Assembly: GCA_027014605.1 (NCBI GenBank)
Contig: JALWDJ010000003.1
Location: 1 to 52,130 of the forward strand
Length of the DNA: 52,130 bases
Direction of reading: 5' to 3'
From: Campylobacteraceae bacterium
GTDB lineage: Bacteria; Campylobacterota; Campylobacteria; Campylobacterales; Sulfurovaceae
In this document: one piece after another, positions 35,113 to 43,981 of the stretch
How positions within the stretch are numbered: position 1 is the stretch's first letter
How the letters are laid out: each line of letters begins with the position of its first letter
Notes under the pieces: model-generated
What the model was told of the DNA's origin: nothing
Seen by the model: the letters and a program-made list of their open reading frames with translations, nothing else
The model's database searches: none
Program-made: the position numbers and the translations under genes

Positions 35113-36307
35113 TATGTACCTCTTTCATTCCTAAAGTCCAAATCTTATATTCTCTATCTATAATAATCGCAGGGATTGTATCAAAATGGAGTATCTTTTT
35201 ATAAAAAAATCTAACTATTTTATCTATATCATCTTGACTTAATACTTTTGAGACTCCACCTGTTACTACTATGCTATTTAAAATATCTAATTTTAATGAT
35301 ATATAATCATTGCTATTTTTTGATACTTGATATAAAACTAAAAAGATAGCTAATTGCATTAAAATGGTAGTAGCTTTTAGGGTATCTTCTTCTAAAATAT
35401 TTTCATTTACCATAAGATAATCAAGAAGCTCATATACAAACTCATTATTTTTAGCACCAAATACTAAACTCTCTCTTGATTTATATACTCCAAGTTTTTT
35501 AAAAACTAATCTATCATAACTACTACTTGTTAAAATATTTTTGTTTACTACTAAATCTGTACTATAGTGAATATCTGTAGTTGCTCCTCCAATATCTATG
35601 ACTAAAAATGGGTCTGCTACATCATATAAACTCCTTAATTTGGGAAGAGACCTATTTACAATATATGGAGTTGAGTATATTTGATTAGAAGTAATACTAT
35701 ATAGCTTTTTTATCTCCTCTTTACCTACGATATCATTCTGATATAGATTTGTTAGATACTCTTTTAGTTCATCTTCTCTAATTTGAAGTCTATTATCTAT
35801 AATATTTTCTAAGATTACTAGATTATCTATATTAGATTTTAAAAATTCTCTATCTGTACCGTTTCCAACATATACAATATTAGAATACTTAACTTCTTTT
35901 AAATACTCTAATAGTCTATTGTCAAATTTAGATTTAACCCTCTCAATTCCTCCAGCAATAATCACAACATCAATTATCTCTTTAGGTGGAATTGCTTCAT
36001 CTATCTTAGAATAGAGAAGTGTATCTATAATATTAATACCAGAATTAAATGCTATATTAGTAGCATATTTAATACTAAATAGTGAACTAATCCCAATAAT
36101 AAGGGTACTTAGTCCACCATTTGCAGAGCTACATATAAAAATATCATTCTTTTTATATTTAGATATAATCTCTCCACACTTATTTTTTACATCATTATAT
36201 ATATTAGTAGTAAAATCTCTAAAATATTGATTTGTTTTACCATTAGTACCTATTTTAAAATAGGTACTTCCTATATCTATCTCTAGTCTATTACTATTTT
36301 GGGACAC
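35105..36307 (-). CDS. glmL: Glutamate mutase reactivating ATPase-like protein (GlmL/MutL)
   Basis: This 400 aa ASKHA-fold protein is encoded with B12 mutases and thought to reactivate them by exchanging damaged cobalamin. It has the phosphate-1 motif EIDIGSTYFKIG at residues 9-20, the IAGGIERV segment and a phosphate-2 motif VIDIGGATTDIHY (near residue 237), then VVTGGVSKVLS. The order and motifs match GlmL/MutL rather than actin or sugar kinases. It overlaps the LysM gene by 14 bp and the AMP ligase gene by 8 bp, so the proteins are probably made together. Confidence 0.85.
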   Translation of the reverse strand: MSQNSNRLEIDIGSTYFKIGTNGKTNQYFRDFTTNIYNDVKNKCGEIISKYKKNDIFICSSANGGLSTLIIGISSLFSIKYATNIAFNSGINIIDTLLYSKIDEAIPPKEIIDVVIIAGGIERVKSKFDNRLLEYLKEVKYSNIVYVGNGTDREFLKSNIDNLVILENIIDNRLQIREDELKEYLTNLYQNDIVGKEEIKKLYSITSNQIYSTPYIVNRSLPKLRSLYDVADPFLVIDIGGATTDIHYSTDLVVNKNILTSSSYDRLVFKKLGVYKSRESLVFGAKNNEFVYELLDYLMVNENILEEDTLKATTILMQLAIFLVLYQVSKNSNDYISLKLDILNSIVVTGGVSKVLSQDDIDKIVRFFYKKILHFDTIPAIIIDREYKIWTLGMKEVHSV

Positions 36308-37277
36308 GAATTACCTCTCCAACATGCAATGGTGTGTGAATATTTTTTATTTTATAGTTTGCATCTATAATTTTTTGATATTTTTTACTACTACCATAAT
36401 ATCTTTTTGCAATAGAGTATAGTGTATCACCTTTTCTTACTCTAACTAATCTTGCATTGTTACTATGAGTTATAATTGGTATAATAACTTTTTGTCCAAG
36501 ATGAAGGTGAGAGTGAGAATTTTTTATATCTCTATTAGCCCTTATAATTCTTTTAAAATCCATAGGATTTCCATAATATTTTTCTGCAAGAGAGGCTAAT
36601 GTGTCCCCTTTTTTAACTGTTATTACTCGATATTGAGGTTTTTTAACTTTTCTGGTTTCTGCTTTTCTATCTCCTACAACTCTACTTTCATTTTTATGTT
36701 CTATCTTATCTCCATGATAATTGCTAGACTCTATATTTTTAACATTCTCTTTGGAATTCGGTCTAATTTTAGATGTTACTATTTTATTTTCTGCATTAGG
36801 TGTAATTATTGGCTCTGGAGTTCTAGTAGGAATAGGTTCTTTTTTTAATAATTCCATATTTTGAGAACTAATAATTTTTTGGGATATTGCTAATCTCTCA
36901 GCAGATTTTACATCATTATTATTATCTTCACTTTTCTGTTCAACACAAGCTTTTGGGGTTTGATTTGTTGTGTTATTAGAGTGATTAAATCCTAAATATC
37001 CTAAAAAACCTAAAACTCCAATGGCTACTGTTGATAGTATAATCTTATTACTATTTTCCTTTTTATTATCCTCTTCGCTATGGTAAGTAAACTGTTCATC
37101 TTCATGAATATAGTTATTATTATTTCTATGAAAATCATCAAATTTATCACTTCTATTAAAAAATGAGTCATTAAACTCATCTTGTGCTTTGCGATTTAGA
37201 TTTTCAATATGTTCTAATCTATCTTCTCTATCTCTCTTATAATTCTCTTTGCCATCATGATTATCTCTACCAAACAT
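36294..37277 (-). CDS. Membrane protein with two periplasmic LysM domains
   Basis: This 327 aa protein has a hydrophilic Asn/Asp/Glu-rich N-terminal tail (1-~77, presumably cytoplasmic), one transmembrane helix (about 79-97), a low-complexity linker and two tandem LysM domains (about 216-268, VKKGDTLASLAEKYYGNP, and 276-326, VRKGDTLYSIAKRYYGSS). LysM domains bind peptidoglycan or chitin-like glycans. It is inserted between glmE and glmL in the mutase operon (34 bp after glmE, overlapping glmL by 14 bp), which is unexpected because the mutase itself is cytoplasmic. No catalytic domain is present. Confidence 0.85.
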   Translation of the reverse strand: MFGRDNHDGKENYKRDREDRLEHIENLNRKAQDEFNDSFFNRSDKFDDFHRNNNNYIHEDEQFTYHSEEDNKKENSNKIILSTVAIGVLGFLGYLGFNHSNNTTNQTPKACVEQKSEDNNNDVKSAERLAISQKIISSQNMELLKKEPIPTRTPEPIITPNAENKIVTSKIRPNSKENVKNIESSNYHGDKIEHKNESRVVGDRKAETRKVKKPQYRVITVKKGDTLASLAEKYYGNPMDFKRIIRANRDIKNSHSHLHLGQKVIIPIITHSNNARLVRVRKGDTLYSIAKRYYGSSKKYQKIIDANYKIKNIHTPLHVGEVIRVPK

Positions 37278-37311
37278 TACTTTTCCTATCTAAATTATAT
37301 TTTCCTTAAGA

Positions 37312-38664
37312 TTATAACATAATCCCAATATCATGAATAATATTTTCAACTAAACTCATACCACCCAAATCTATTTTTGACTTCTCATAATCTAAACATC
37401 TATCGCTAATTGGAATATTCCCCCTTTTGTAAAACCGTATATTGTAGTTTTTATCTCTAACTGTAATTGCCTCTCCACTATTTATTATATGTGGAGAGAA
37501 TGGAATATCTATTATACCATTTTTTATGGAGTTAAAAACTTGTCTCCAGAGTGTATCTGCAGGATCATTAAAAACAGCCTCCATAATATCATCTACCATC
37601 TCTGTTAAGTTCTCCTCCTCCTCTTCATCACTAATATTAGGTAATCCTTTTAGTATATTTAGAGTATATTGTGTATTACTAACAGCTCTTGCATTAACTT
37701 CAGGAGTAGGGATACCAAACGCCTCATCTCTTGTTTTAGTGATAATCTTATCAGCTCTAACTAAAGAAGCAATAACGGTGGATGTATTAATTAGTGAATC
37801 TGAAAACTCTTTATCTCTAGGAAATGCACCCATCCATTGATGATATACTAGATGGATTTTAGCATCACTATATCCAAACATATTAGCATATTTCCTTGCT
37901 AATTTTTTTATGACATTAGAGCTAACTATATCTTGTAACATAGAGCCTGTTTGAGAGAAGCTAACAGAAAAAGATTTAACACCCTCTTCTAAGGAGAGTA
38001 ACATCTCTAATAGTTGGATAACTATTACAATAGCAGGAGGTTGAAGTGTAGCAGTAAGTGGACCAAAAGACTCTCTATTTATTGGTTCATTTAATTTTGA
38101 GTAGTCTGCACAGACTTTCTCTACATATTTCCAATATAAAAATGCCTTATCTAATGGAAAATTTTTTGAGTATGGAAGTAAATATGTAATTGGACCACCC
38201 TCTATCTCAAATATCCCAGAGGCTAAAGCAACTTCTATAAGTAATCTTGCATCTGGTGTTCCATGTCTTAGACTTATTGGAGTATCAAAGTGTGTTACCA
38301 TTTCTCTAGTAGTTCTATAGCCATGAGTAATTAATGGATATCCATTTAACATATTTTCATCACTCTCTTCAGATAGTATTAACATTTTTTTTGCCATCTC
38401 ATAATCATTTAATCTTGTATTACTATCTATGGTTAATGGCAAAATATCAACTCCGGCTTTAGTAAACTCCTCATAGAGTTTAAATACCTTTTCATAAGTT
38501 GGAAATCCACCTCTTGGTTGAACTAAGATTTTATTGCTATTTTTAAACTTATGTGATATAAATAGATTTTTACTAGCTTTGCTAATAAAATCTCTTATCT
38601 CATCAAAATCAAAACTATCTGTATATGGGTTATTTGTAATAATTCTTCTCTCTGTCTGAAACAC
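37312..38664 (-). CDS. glmE: Glutamate mutase (methylaspartate mutase) catalytic subunit E
   Basis: This 450 aa TIM-barrel subunit, with GlmS and adenosylcobalamin, interconverts L-glutamate and (2S,3S)-3-methylaspartate. The residues known from the Clostridium cochlearium enzyme are all in place: the arginine claw Arg51 (QPRGG), Arg84 (SNTRLNDYE) and Arg133 (SLRHGTPDAR), Glu155 (EIEGGPITY), Tyr161, Tyr165 and Lys310/Glu314 (KTRDEAFGIPTPE). From Arg84 on, numbering is shifted by a constant 16, which shows very good colinearity. The start codon overlaps the end of glmS by 1 bp. An active mutase is expected. Confidence 0.92.
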   Translation of the reverse strand: MFQTERRIITNNPYTDSFDFDEIRDFISKASKNLFISHKFKNSNKILVQPRGGFPTYEKVFKLYEEFTKAGVDILPLTIDSNTRLNDYEMAKKMLILSEESDENMLNGYPLITHGYRTTREMVTHFDTPISLRHGTPDARLLIEVALASGIFEIEGGPITYLLPYSKNFPLDKAFLYWKYVEKVCADYSKLNEPINRESFGPLTATLQPPAIVIVIQLLEMLLSLEEGVKSFSVSFSQTGSMLQDIVSSNVIKKLARKYANMFGYSDAKIHLVYHQWMGAFPRDKEFSDSLINTSTVIASLVRADKIITKTRDEAFGIPTPEVNARAVSNTQYTLNILKGLPNISDEEEEENLTEMVDDIMEAVFNDPADTLWRQVFNSIKNGIIDIPFSPHIINSGEAITVRDKNYNIRFYKRGNIPISDRCLDYEKSKIDLGGMSLVENIIHDIGIML

Positions 38665-39068
38665 TATCTTTTTCCCTTAAGAGTATCTTCAATAATATCA
38701 AGACCAACATTTAAATCGACTTGATGAAAAACTAAATCGTAACCATAAGCTTTATATTTAGGAATAATCTCCTCCTCTTTTGCCTCTCCTACACTAAGAT
38801 TACCACCAATAACAAATAGTACTCCATCTAAATCAAATCTACTTTTTAAAAAGAGTAAATCTCTACTCCATCCTTCAGCCTCTCCATTTAGTGAAGATAT
38901 AAGTAGAACATTAGCATCTGTCTCGATTACTGCATCTATAAACTCTTCAAGATAGGTATTTACTCCCAAATTAAATACCTCAAATCCTCTCTCTTTTAGA
39001 GAAATTTCAATTAACCTATTGGCTACTACATGAATATCATTCCCTACTACACCTGTAACAACTCTCAT
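38664..39068 (-). CDS. glmS: Glutamate mutase B12-binding subunit S
   Basis: This 134 aa cobalamin-binding subunit has the base-off motif NDIHVVANRL: Asp11 and His13, the lower cobalt ligand. The usual DxHxxG glycine is Ala16. LLISSLNGEAEG and the FVIGGNLSVG segment form the nucleotide-tail binding strands. Its length equals known GlmS (about 137 aa). In methylaspartate fermentation this gene stands next to mutL, glmE and a lyase gene; here there is no methylaspartate ammonia lyase nearby. It lies 49 bp downstream of aguB on the same strand. The name glmS here is the mutase subunit, not glucosamine synthase. Confidence 0.92.
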   Translation of the reverse strand: MRVVTGVVGNDIHVVANRLIEISLKERGFEVFNLGVNTYLEEFIDAVIETDANVLLISSLNGEAEGWSRDLLFLKSRFDLDGVLFVIGGNLSVGEAKEEEIIPKYKAYGYDLVFHQVDLNVGLDIIEDTLKGKR

Positions 39069-39117
39069 CTATCAACCTTTTTTTAGTAGTGAAATTCTAT
39101 CAGATATTATTTAAAAT

Positions 39118-39990
39118 CTAATCACAATATCTTTTTAATAAATCACCATAGCTACATATTCGCCTATCTCTAAAAAAAGGCCAAATATCTCTAACCTCTT
39201 CAACTCTATCCATATCTATATTAGCATATAAAATTAATTCATCTTTAGAGTTAGCTTTAGATATAATTTCTCCTTGTGGGTCACAAATGAAACTATTCCC
39301 CCAAAAGTTTATCCCTTCTCCTACTCCACTCCTATCTATTTCAAATCCTACACGATTACAAGATGCTACAAATAGACCATTTGCAATGGCATGTGAACGC
39401 TGAATTGTTATCCAACTATCTAACTGCCTATCTTTCTCTCTTCTGCTATCACTCTCAAACCAACCAATAGCAGTTGGATATATAAGTATTTTAGCTCCTT
39501 TCAATGCCATTAATCTTGATGCCTCTGGAAACCATTGATCCCAACAGATTAGAACACCTAATTTTCCAATAGATGTATCTATTGGCTCAAATCCTAAATC
39601 CCCCTCTGTAAAATAGAACTTTTCATAAAAAGCTGGGTCATCTGGAATGTGCATTTTTCTATATTTTCCTCTAAGAGTACCATCACTATCAAAGACTACT
39701 GCTGTATTGTGATATACTCCTGCAGTTCTCTTCTCAAACAGAGATGTAACTAAAACTACACTATTTTTTTTTGCAATATCTGCCCAAAATTGTATATCTT
39801 CCTTAAAAGATGAAGCATATTTAAAAAATTTAGTATCTTCACTTTGGCAAAAATATTCGCTTTGATGAAGCTCTTGGAGTATTACTAATTTTGCTCCACT
39901 TTTAGATGCTTCTTTGATATATTTAACTGTCTCTTTTACTGTCTTTTTTTTAGTTTCATAAAATTTCTGTTGGATTAGTGCTATTTTCAT
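39118..39990 (-). CDS. aguB: N-carbamoylputrescine amidase
   Basis: This nitrilase-superfamily enzyme hydrolyses N-carbamoylputrescine to putrescine, CO2 and ammonia. The catalytic triad is visible: Glu in VILQELHQSEYF, Lys in YRKMHIPDDPAF and Cys in GVLICWDQWFPEASR. YPTAIGW and SCNRVGFE are also typical of AguB. At 290 aa it has the normal length. Agmatine deiminase (aguA) is 0.7 kb away on the same strand, separated by a CAP-domain gene on the other strand. The glmS-glmE run follows after 49 bp and may share its transcript. Confidence 0.93.
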   Translation of the reverse strand: MKIALIQQKFYETKKKTVKETVKYIKEASKSGAKLVILQELHQSEYFCQSEDTKFFKYASSFKEDIQFWADIAKKNSVVLVTSLFEKRTAGVYHNTAVVFDSDGTLRGKYRKMHIPDDPAFYEKFYFTEGDLGFEPIDTSIGKLGVLICWDQWFPEASRLMALKGAKILIYPTAIGWFESDSRREKDRQLDSWITIQRSHAIANGLFVASCNRVGFEIDRSGVGEGINFWGNSFICDPQGEIISKANSKDELILYANIDMDRVEEVRDIWPFFRDRRICSYGDLLKRYCD

Positions 39991-40115
39991 TATTTATTTT
40001 AACATTTTTATTATAAATAGAATATAAATATTTTTATATATTTTATTATATTAAATAATATTTTAAGTTATTTTTTGATATACTTTTAATAAAAGATAAC
40101 AAAAAAGGATTTATT

Positions 40116-40685
40116 ATGTTTAAAAAAATTATATTTGGATTATATTTAATAGCTATATTTATTGGGTGTGGTCAAGAGATGGAAGTTACAACTTCAAATA
40201 ATAATTTAATGAATTTTATTAAACCTTCAAAATCAGAAATATTAAAGGCTATAAATAGAGCTAGAAGTGAACCTAGAGATTGTCATGATGGAGTAGGATT
40301 AAGAGATATAGCAAAACCTTTAAGATGGAATAGTGAATTATATGCTTCAGCTTATGAGCATAGTAGTGATTTAGCAAATAGTAATACTTTCGATCATTTA
40401 GGCTCTGGAACTAAATATGATGCTACAGGAAGTAATAATAATAAAAGAAGTCTATTTTATGAGAGAATTGAAGCAAATGGATATATAGACTATCATATAG
40501 TAGGAGAAAATATTGCAGGTGGACAGAGTAGTCTAAAAGAGGTTATGACAGCACTTCTGAATAGTCCAGAGCATTGTGCTAATATTATGAACCCTGACTA
40601 TAAAGAAGTTGGTGTTGCTATTGTTGTAAATCCTAATAGTGAGTATGGTATCTATTGGACACAAAATTTTGGTGGCAAAAAATAA
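40116..40685 (+). CDS. CAP/SCP-domain lipoprotein
   Basis: This 189 aa protein has the lipobox FIGC (Cys18) and a CAP (cysteine-rich secretory/PR-1-like) domain: INRARSEPRDC, LYASAYEHSSDLA, DHLGSGT, VGENIAGGQSSL, SPEHCANIMNPDYKEVGVA and YWTQNFGG. Bacterial CAP proteins are secreted and of mostly unknown function; the family's conserved His/Glu cavity is kept. It sits alone on the plus strand between aguB and aguA. A second gene of the same type, disrupted by an insertion sequence, is at 45-47 kb. Confidence 0.88.
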   Translation: MFKKIIFGLYLIAIFIGCGQEMEVTTSNNNLMNFIKPSKSEILKAINRARSEPRDCHDGVGLRDIAKPLRWNSELYASAYEHSSDLANSNTFDHLGSGTKYDATGSNNNKRSLFYERIEANGYIDYHIVGENIAGGQSSLKEVMTALLNSPEHCANIMNPDYKEVGVAIVVNPNSEYGIYWTQNFGGKK

Positions 40686-40714
40686 CATATTTAAACTTTT
40701 TCTAATCTTATATA

Positions 40715-41713
40715 TTATATAATTTGCATTGTAGAGCAGTGGAGACTTCCCCCTTGAATAATCAGTCTTCCACACTCTACAGGAATTATCTCTTTTTCTG
40801 GAAAGAATTTAGTAAAAATTTTATGGATAATTCTGTCTTCTTTTACAGAATATGTTGGATATATTAATGCCTTATTAGTTATTAGAAAATTTGCATAAGT
40901 AGCTGGTAAACGGTTATTTTGCTTATCAAATCTAGCTGTAGGCATTGGTAGGGGGACTAGATTATATGGTTTGTTATCAAAAGTTCTAAACTTTTTTAGT
41001 TCTTCTTTCATCATTTTTAACTCAATATAGTGTTCATCATTTTTATCAAGACACTCAATATAAAATATAGTATCTTTTGATACAAACCTAGCAATCATAT
41101 CAATATGTCCATCTGTATCATCTCCTGCTAAATAACCATGATTTAACCATAAAACTCTTTTTATCCCTAAATATCTTTTAAGTCTATTTTCAATCTCTTT
41201 TTTAGTAAGTTTTCCATTTCTATTTGGATTACATAGACATCTAGTAGTAGTTAAGATTGTCCCCTCTCCATCACTATCAATAGAACCACCTTCTAGTACA
41301 AAATTATCTATAATCTCTAATGGTGTAGTTCCTAAATATCCTTTTTTATGTATAGTTCTATTTACCATATTATCAAGTGTTGCCTCAAATTTTCCACCCC
41401 AACCATTAAATTTAAAATCTAATAACTTAACCTCTCCCTTTTCAATAATAGATATATATCCGTAATCTCTAACCCATGTATCATTAGTAGGTATCTCAAT
41501 AAAACTCATATTCCTAGTGGAGCAGAACAGTGATGCTATCTCTTTTCTATTTTTACATAAAATATATACAGGTTGGCTATAGGCTATGGCTTGTGCTATT
41601 CTAATAAATGGTGTTAATGCTTCTGTTAAATAGTGTTTCCAATCCGTGTTTTCATGTGGAAATGCCATAAGTATGGCTCTTTGTTTATGCCATTCAGCTG
41701 GAAAAAGTCTCAT
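40715..41713 (-). CDS. aguA: Agmatine deiminase
   Basis: This guanidino-group-modifying enzyme hydrolyses agmatine to N-carbamoylputrescine and ammonia. It shows PAEWHKQRAILMAFP at the start, TWVRDYG, FNGWGGKF, LEGGSIDSDGEGTILTT and the catalytic Cys327 in GGSLHCSTMQ near the end, as in the 332-370 aa family members. Together with aguB it supplies putrescine from arginine, provided that an arginine decarboxylase is encoded elsewhere. It is divergent from the thioredoxin-fold gene at 41.8 kb. Confidence 0.94.
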   Translation of the reverse strand: MRLFPAEWHKQRAILMAFPHENTDWKHYLTEALTPFIRIAQAIAYSQPVYILCKNRKEIASLFCSTRNMSFIEIPTNDTWVRDYGYISIIEKGEVKLLDFKFNGWGGKFEATLDNMVNRTIHKKGYLGTTPLEIIDNFVLEGGSIDSDGEGTILTTTRCLCNPNRNGKLTKKEIENRLKRYLGIKRVLWLNHGYLAGDDTDGHIDMIARFVSKDTIFYIECLDKNDEHYIELKMMKEELKKFRTFDNKPYNLVPLPMPTARFDKQNNRLPATYANFLITNKALIYPTYSVKEDRIIHKIFTKFFPEKEIIPVECGRLIIQGGSLHCSTMQII

Positions 41714-41788
41714 TTATTCTCCTTATTAAATCAAATTATACACTTTTTTTGGTTATCATATTAATATATTAAATATTAGGAGCAACCT

Positions 41789-42286
41789 TTGAAAAAGATA
41801 ATTTTTATAATATTTATAATAATATTTACATATTTAGCAAATGGAGATAAGCTAATAAATCTTTGGGACGATTATAATATAACTTCACCTCAACAAGAAA
41901 CTACTAATCAAAATATAGAGAGAGAAGATAATAGTATTATTCATATTAAATTTAATAAAGATTATGATAGTGCGTTAAAAGATGCAAAAGAGAATAAGAA
42001 ATATATATTTTTAATAGTTACAGAGCAGTATTGTCCATGGTGTGAAAAGCTTATAGATAAGGTACTTCAAGATACAGATGTAAGTAGAAAATTAATACAA
42101 AACTATATCCCCGTTATAGTAGATAGAAATAATGACTACTATCCTAGTAATATTGGAATAACAGGTACACCTAGTGTATTTATTATTAATCCTTATAATG
42201 GAAAGATAATAGATACTATAGTTGGTTATAGAAATAGAGATTTCTATTTAAATAGGCTTAATAGTATCGTAGCTTTAGATAGATAA
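41789..42286 (+). CDS. Exported thioredoxin-fold protein
   Basis: This 165 aa protein has a signal peptide (FIIFIIIFTYLANG) and a thioredoxin-like domain with CPWC (Cys82, Cys85) in VTEQYCPWCEKLIDKVL, then GITGTPSVFIINP with the cis-Pro. It resembles the thioredoxin_7/SoxW-like group that reduces periplasmic disulfides. The start is TTG, with AGGAG about 7 nt upstream. It lies 8 bp before alr on the same strand, a probable two-gene unit. The physiological partner is not evident. Confidence 0.83.
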   Translation: MKKIIFIIFIIIFTYLANGDKLINLWDDYNITSPQQETTNQNIEREDNSIIHIKFNKDYDSALKDAKENKKYIFLIVTEQYCPWCEKLIDKVLQDTDVSRKLIQNYIPVIVDRNNDYYPSNIGITGTPSVFIINPYNGKIIDTIVGYRNRDFYLNRLNSIVALDR

Positions 42287-42294
42287 TTTAAGAT

Positions 42295-43293
42295 ATGGCA
42301 TTCATAAAAATAGATAGAGATAATTTTTTTTATAATCTTAATCAATTTGTAAAAAGAGTAGGTTCAAAAGATAAGATAGCCATTGTCTTAAAAGATAATG
42401 CTTATGGACATGGATTGAAGATTATGGCAAAATTATCTTATGAATTTGGATTAACTCAAGCAGTAGTAAGGGATATTCGTGAAGCTAAAAGTATAGATAA
42501 ATATTTCAAACATATACTTATTTTAGGAGATAGAGCAGTTGTAAACAGTAAATACTCATTTGCTTTAAATAGTTTAGATGATATAAAAAGAGCCAAACTA
42601 GGTTCAATAGTTGAGCTTAAGATAGATACAGGAATGCATCGTAATGGTATATCTTTAGATGAACTAGATATAGCTTTAGAGCTTATAAAAGATAGAGATT
42701 TAAATTTAAAGGGAGTTATGAGTCATAATCGCTCTGCTGATGAGCTTAGTAGTGAACTTTTTTGGCAAGATAAGATATTTAATTTAGTAAAAAATAGAGT
42801 AAAATTTTTAGGATTTAAAGATATTAGATTTCACTCATATAACTCAGCATCTGCATTAAGATTAAATTGTAGAAATCAAGATTTAATCCGTTTAGGAATT
42901 GGTGCTTATGGATATAATGAGTTACCAGATGTATATAATAAAATAGAGCTAAAACCTGTTCTATCTCTATGGGCTAATAGAGTCTCTACAAGAAGAGTCA
43001 AAAAAGCTCAAAGATTAGGTTATGGAGGAGAATATATAGCACCTAGAGATATGATAGTCTCAACCTATAATTTAGGTTATGGTGATGGTTGGATAAGGTC
43101 AAATGATTTTAATATTTATATAGATACTCTTCCAATTTTAGGTAGAGTATCTATGGATTACATATCTTTAGAGTCAAGAGAAGATGAAATATTAATATTT
43201 AATAATGCAAATAAAATTGCAAAAGAGATGAATACTATATCTTATGAAATTTTAACTCAACTATCAAATAATATAAAAAGAGTAGTTACTTGA
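42295..43293 (+). CDS. alr: Alanine racemase
   Basis: Alr converts L- to D-alanine for peptidoglycan. The PLP Lys is in IAIVLKDNAYGHG (near residue 33), LKIDTGMHRNGI is the substrate-contact loop, SYNSASALRL follows, and the second catalytic base Tyr is in the RLGYGGEYIA region; GRVSMDYISL is the conserved C-terminal signature. At 332 aa it is slightly shorter than the average 360. Its end overlaps the convergent pcm gene by 8 bp. Confidence 0.92.
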   Translation: MAFIKIDRDNFFYNLNQFVKRVGSKDKIAIVLKDNAYGHGLKIMAKLSYEFGLTQAVVRDIREAKSIDKYFKHILILGDRAVVNSKYSFALNSLDDIKRAKLGSIVELKIDTGMHRNGISLDELDIALELIKDRDLNLKGVMSHNRSADELSSELFWQDKIFNLVKNRVKFLGFKDIRFHSYNSASALRLNCRNQDLIRLGIGAYGYNELPDVYNKIELKPVLSLWANRVSTRRVKKAQRLGYGGEYIAPRDMIVSTYNLGYGDGWIRSNDFNIYIDTLPILGRVSMDYISLESREDEILIFNNANKIAKEMNTISYEILTQLSNNIKRVVT

Positions 43294-43933
43294 CTCTACC
43301 ATCTATAATAGGGACAAATCGACAAGGTTCAATTGTAGAAGATATAATTTTTCCATCTCTTTTAGAAAATTTTGTAATAATTTGCTCTCCATTAATATCT
43401 ATTGGAGCTAATAAAATTCCTCCTTCTGCTAATTGGTCAAATATAACTATAGGAATTTTTTTTGCACTTGCAGAGAATAGTATTCTCTCATAAGGAGCAA
43501 ACTCTCTCCAGCCTCTCTGTCCATCATCAAAACGGGTAAAGATATTATTTATTTTTGCTCTTCTAAATCTCTTTTTAGCCTCTCTAAGAAGTGAGGCAAT
43601 TCTTTCTATTGTAAATACTCTTCTACACAATTTAGATAAAATTACAGCCTGATAACCACTTCCACAACCTATCTCTAAAACAGAATCAACTCCATCTAAA
43701 TTGAGATATTGTGTCATCTTAGCTACTGTTAGTGGTGATGAAATCCATTGATTTTGTTTTATAGGGAGAGCATCAAGTTGATAAGCAATATGTTCTAAAC
43801 CCTTTGAGACAAAAGATTTCCTATCAACTTCTAAAAATGCTCTTTTAATATTAGGATGAAGTTTGAACTTCTTTTCAATTTTCTTCACCATCTCTACTCG
43901 TTCTATATCTAATGTTATCAATTTTAATCCCAC
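43286..43933 (-). CDS. pcm: Protein-L-isoaspartate O-methyltransferase
   Basis: Pcm repairs isoaspartyl residues in aged proteins by methylating them with S-adenosylmethionine. Conserved parts are YQLDALPIKQNQWISSPLTVAKM, the SAM motif SVLEIGCGSGYQAVILS and the post-motif TIERIASLLREAKKRF. The C-terminal RFVPI ends the domain. The start is uncertain: GTG at 43933 gives a length like Campylobacter Pcm, but no good ribosome site is seen; an internal ATG (MVKKIEKKF) is possible. It is convergent with alr and overlaps it by 8 bp. Confidence 0.92.
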   Translation of the reverse strand: MGLKLITLDIERVEMVKKIEKKFKLHPNIKRAFLEVDRKSFVSKGLEHIAYQLDALPIKQNQWISSPLTVAKMTQYLNLDGVDSVLEIGCGSGYQAVILSKLCRRVFTIERIASLLREAKKRFRRAKINNIFTRFDDGQRGWREFAPYERILFSASAKKIPIVIFDQLAEGGILLAPIDINGEQIITKFSKRDGKIISSTIEPCRFVPIIDGRVK

Positions 43934-43981
43934 TAATTCAATAAGTTTATAAGGATTTTATCTAAAATGATATTAAGAACA

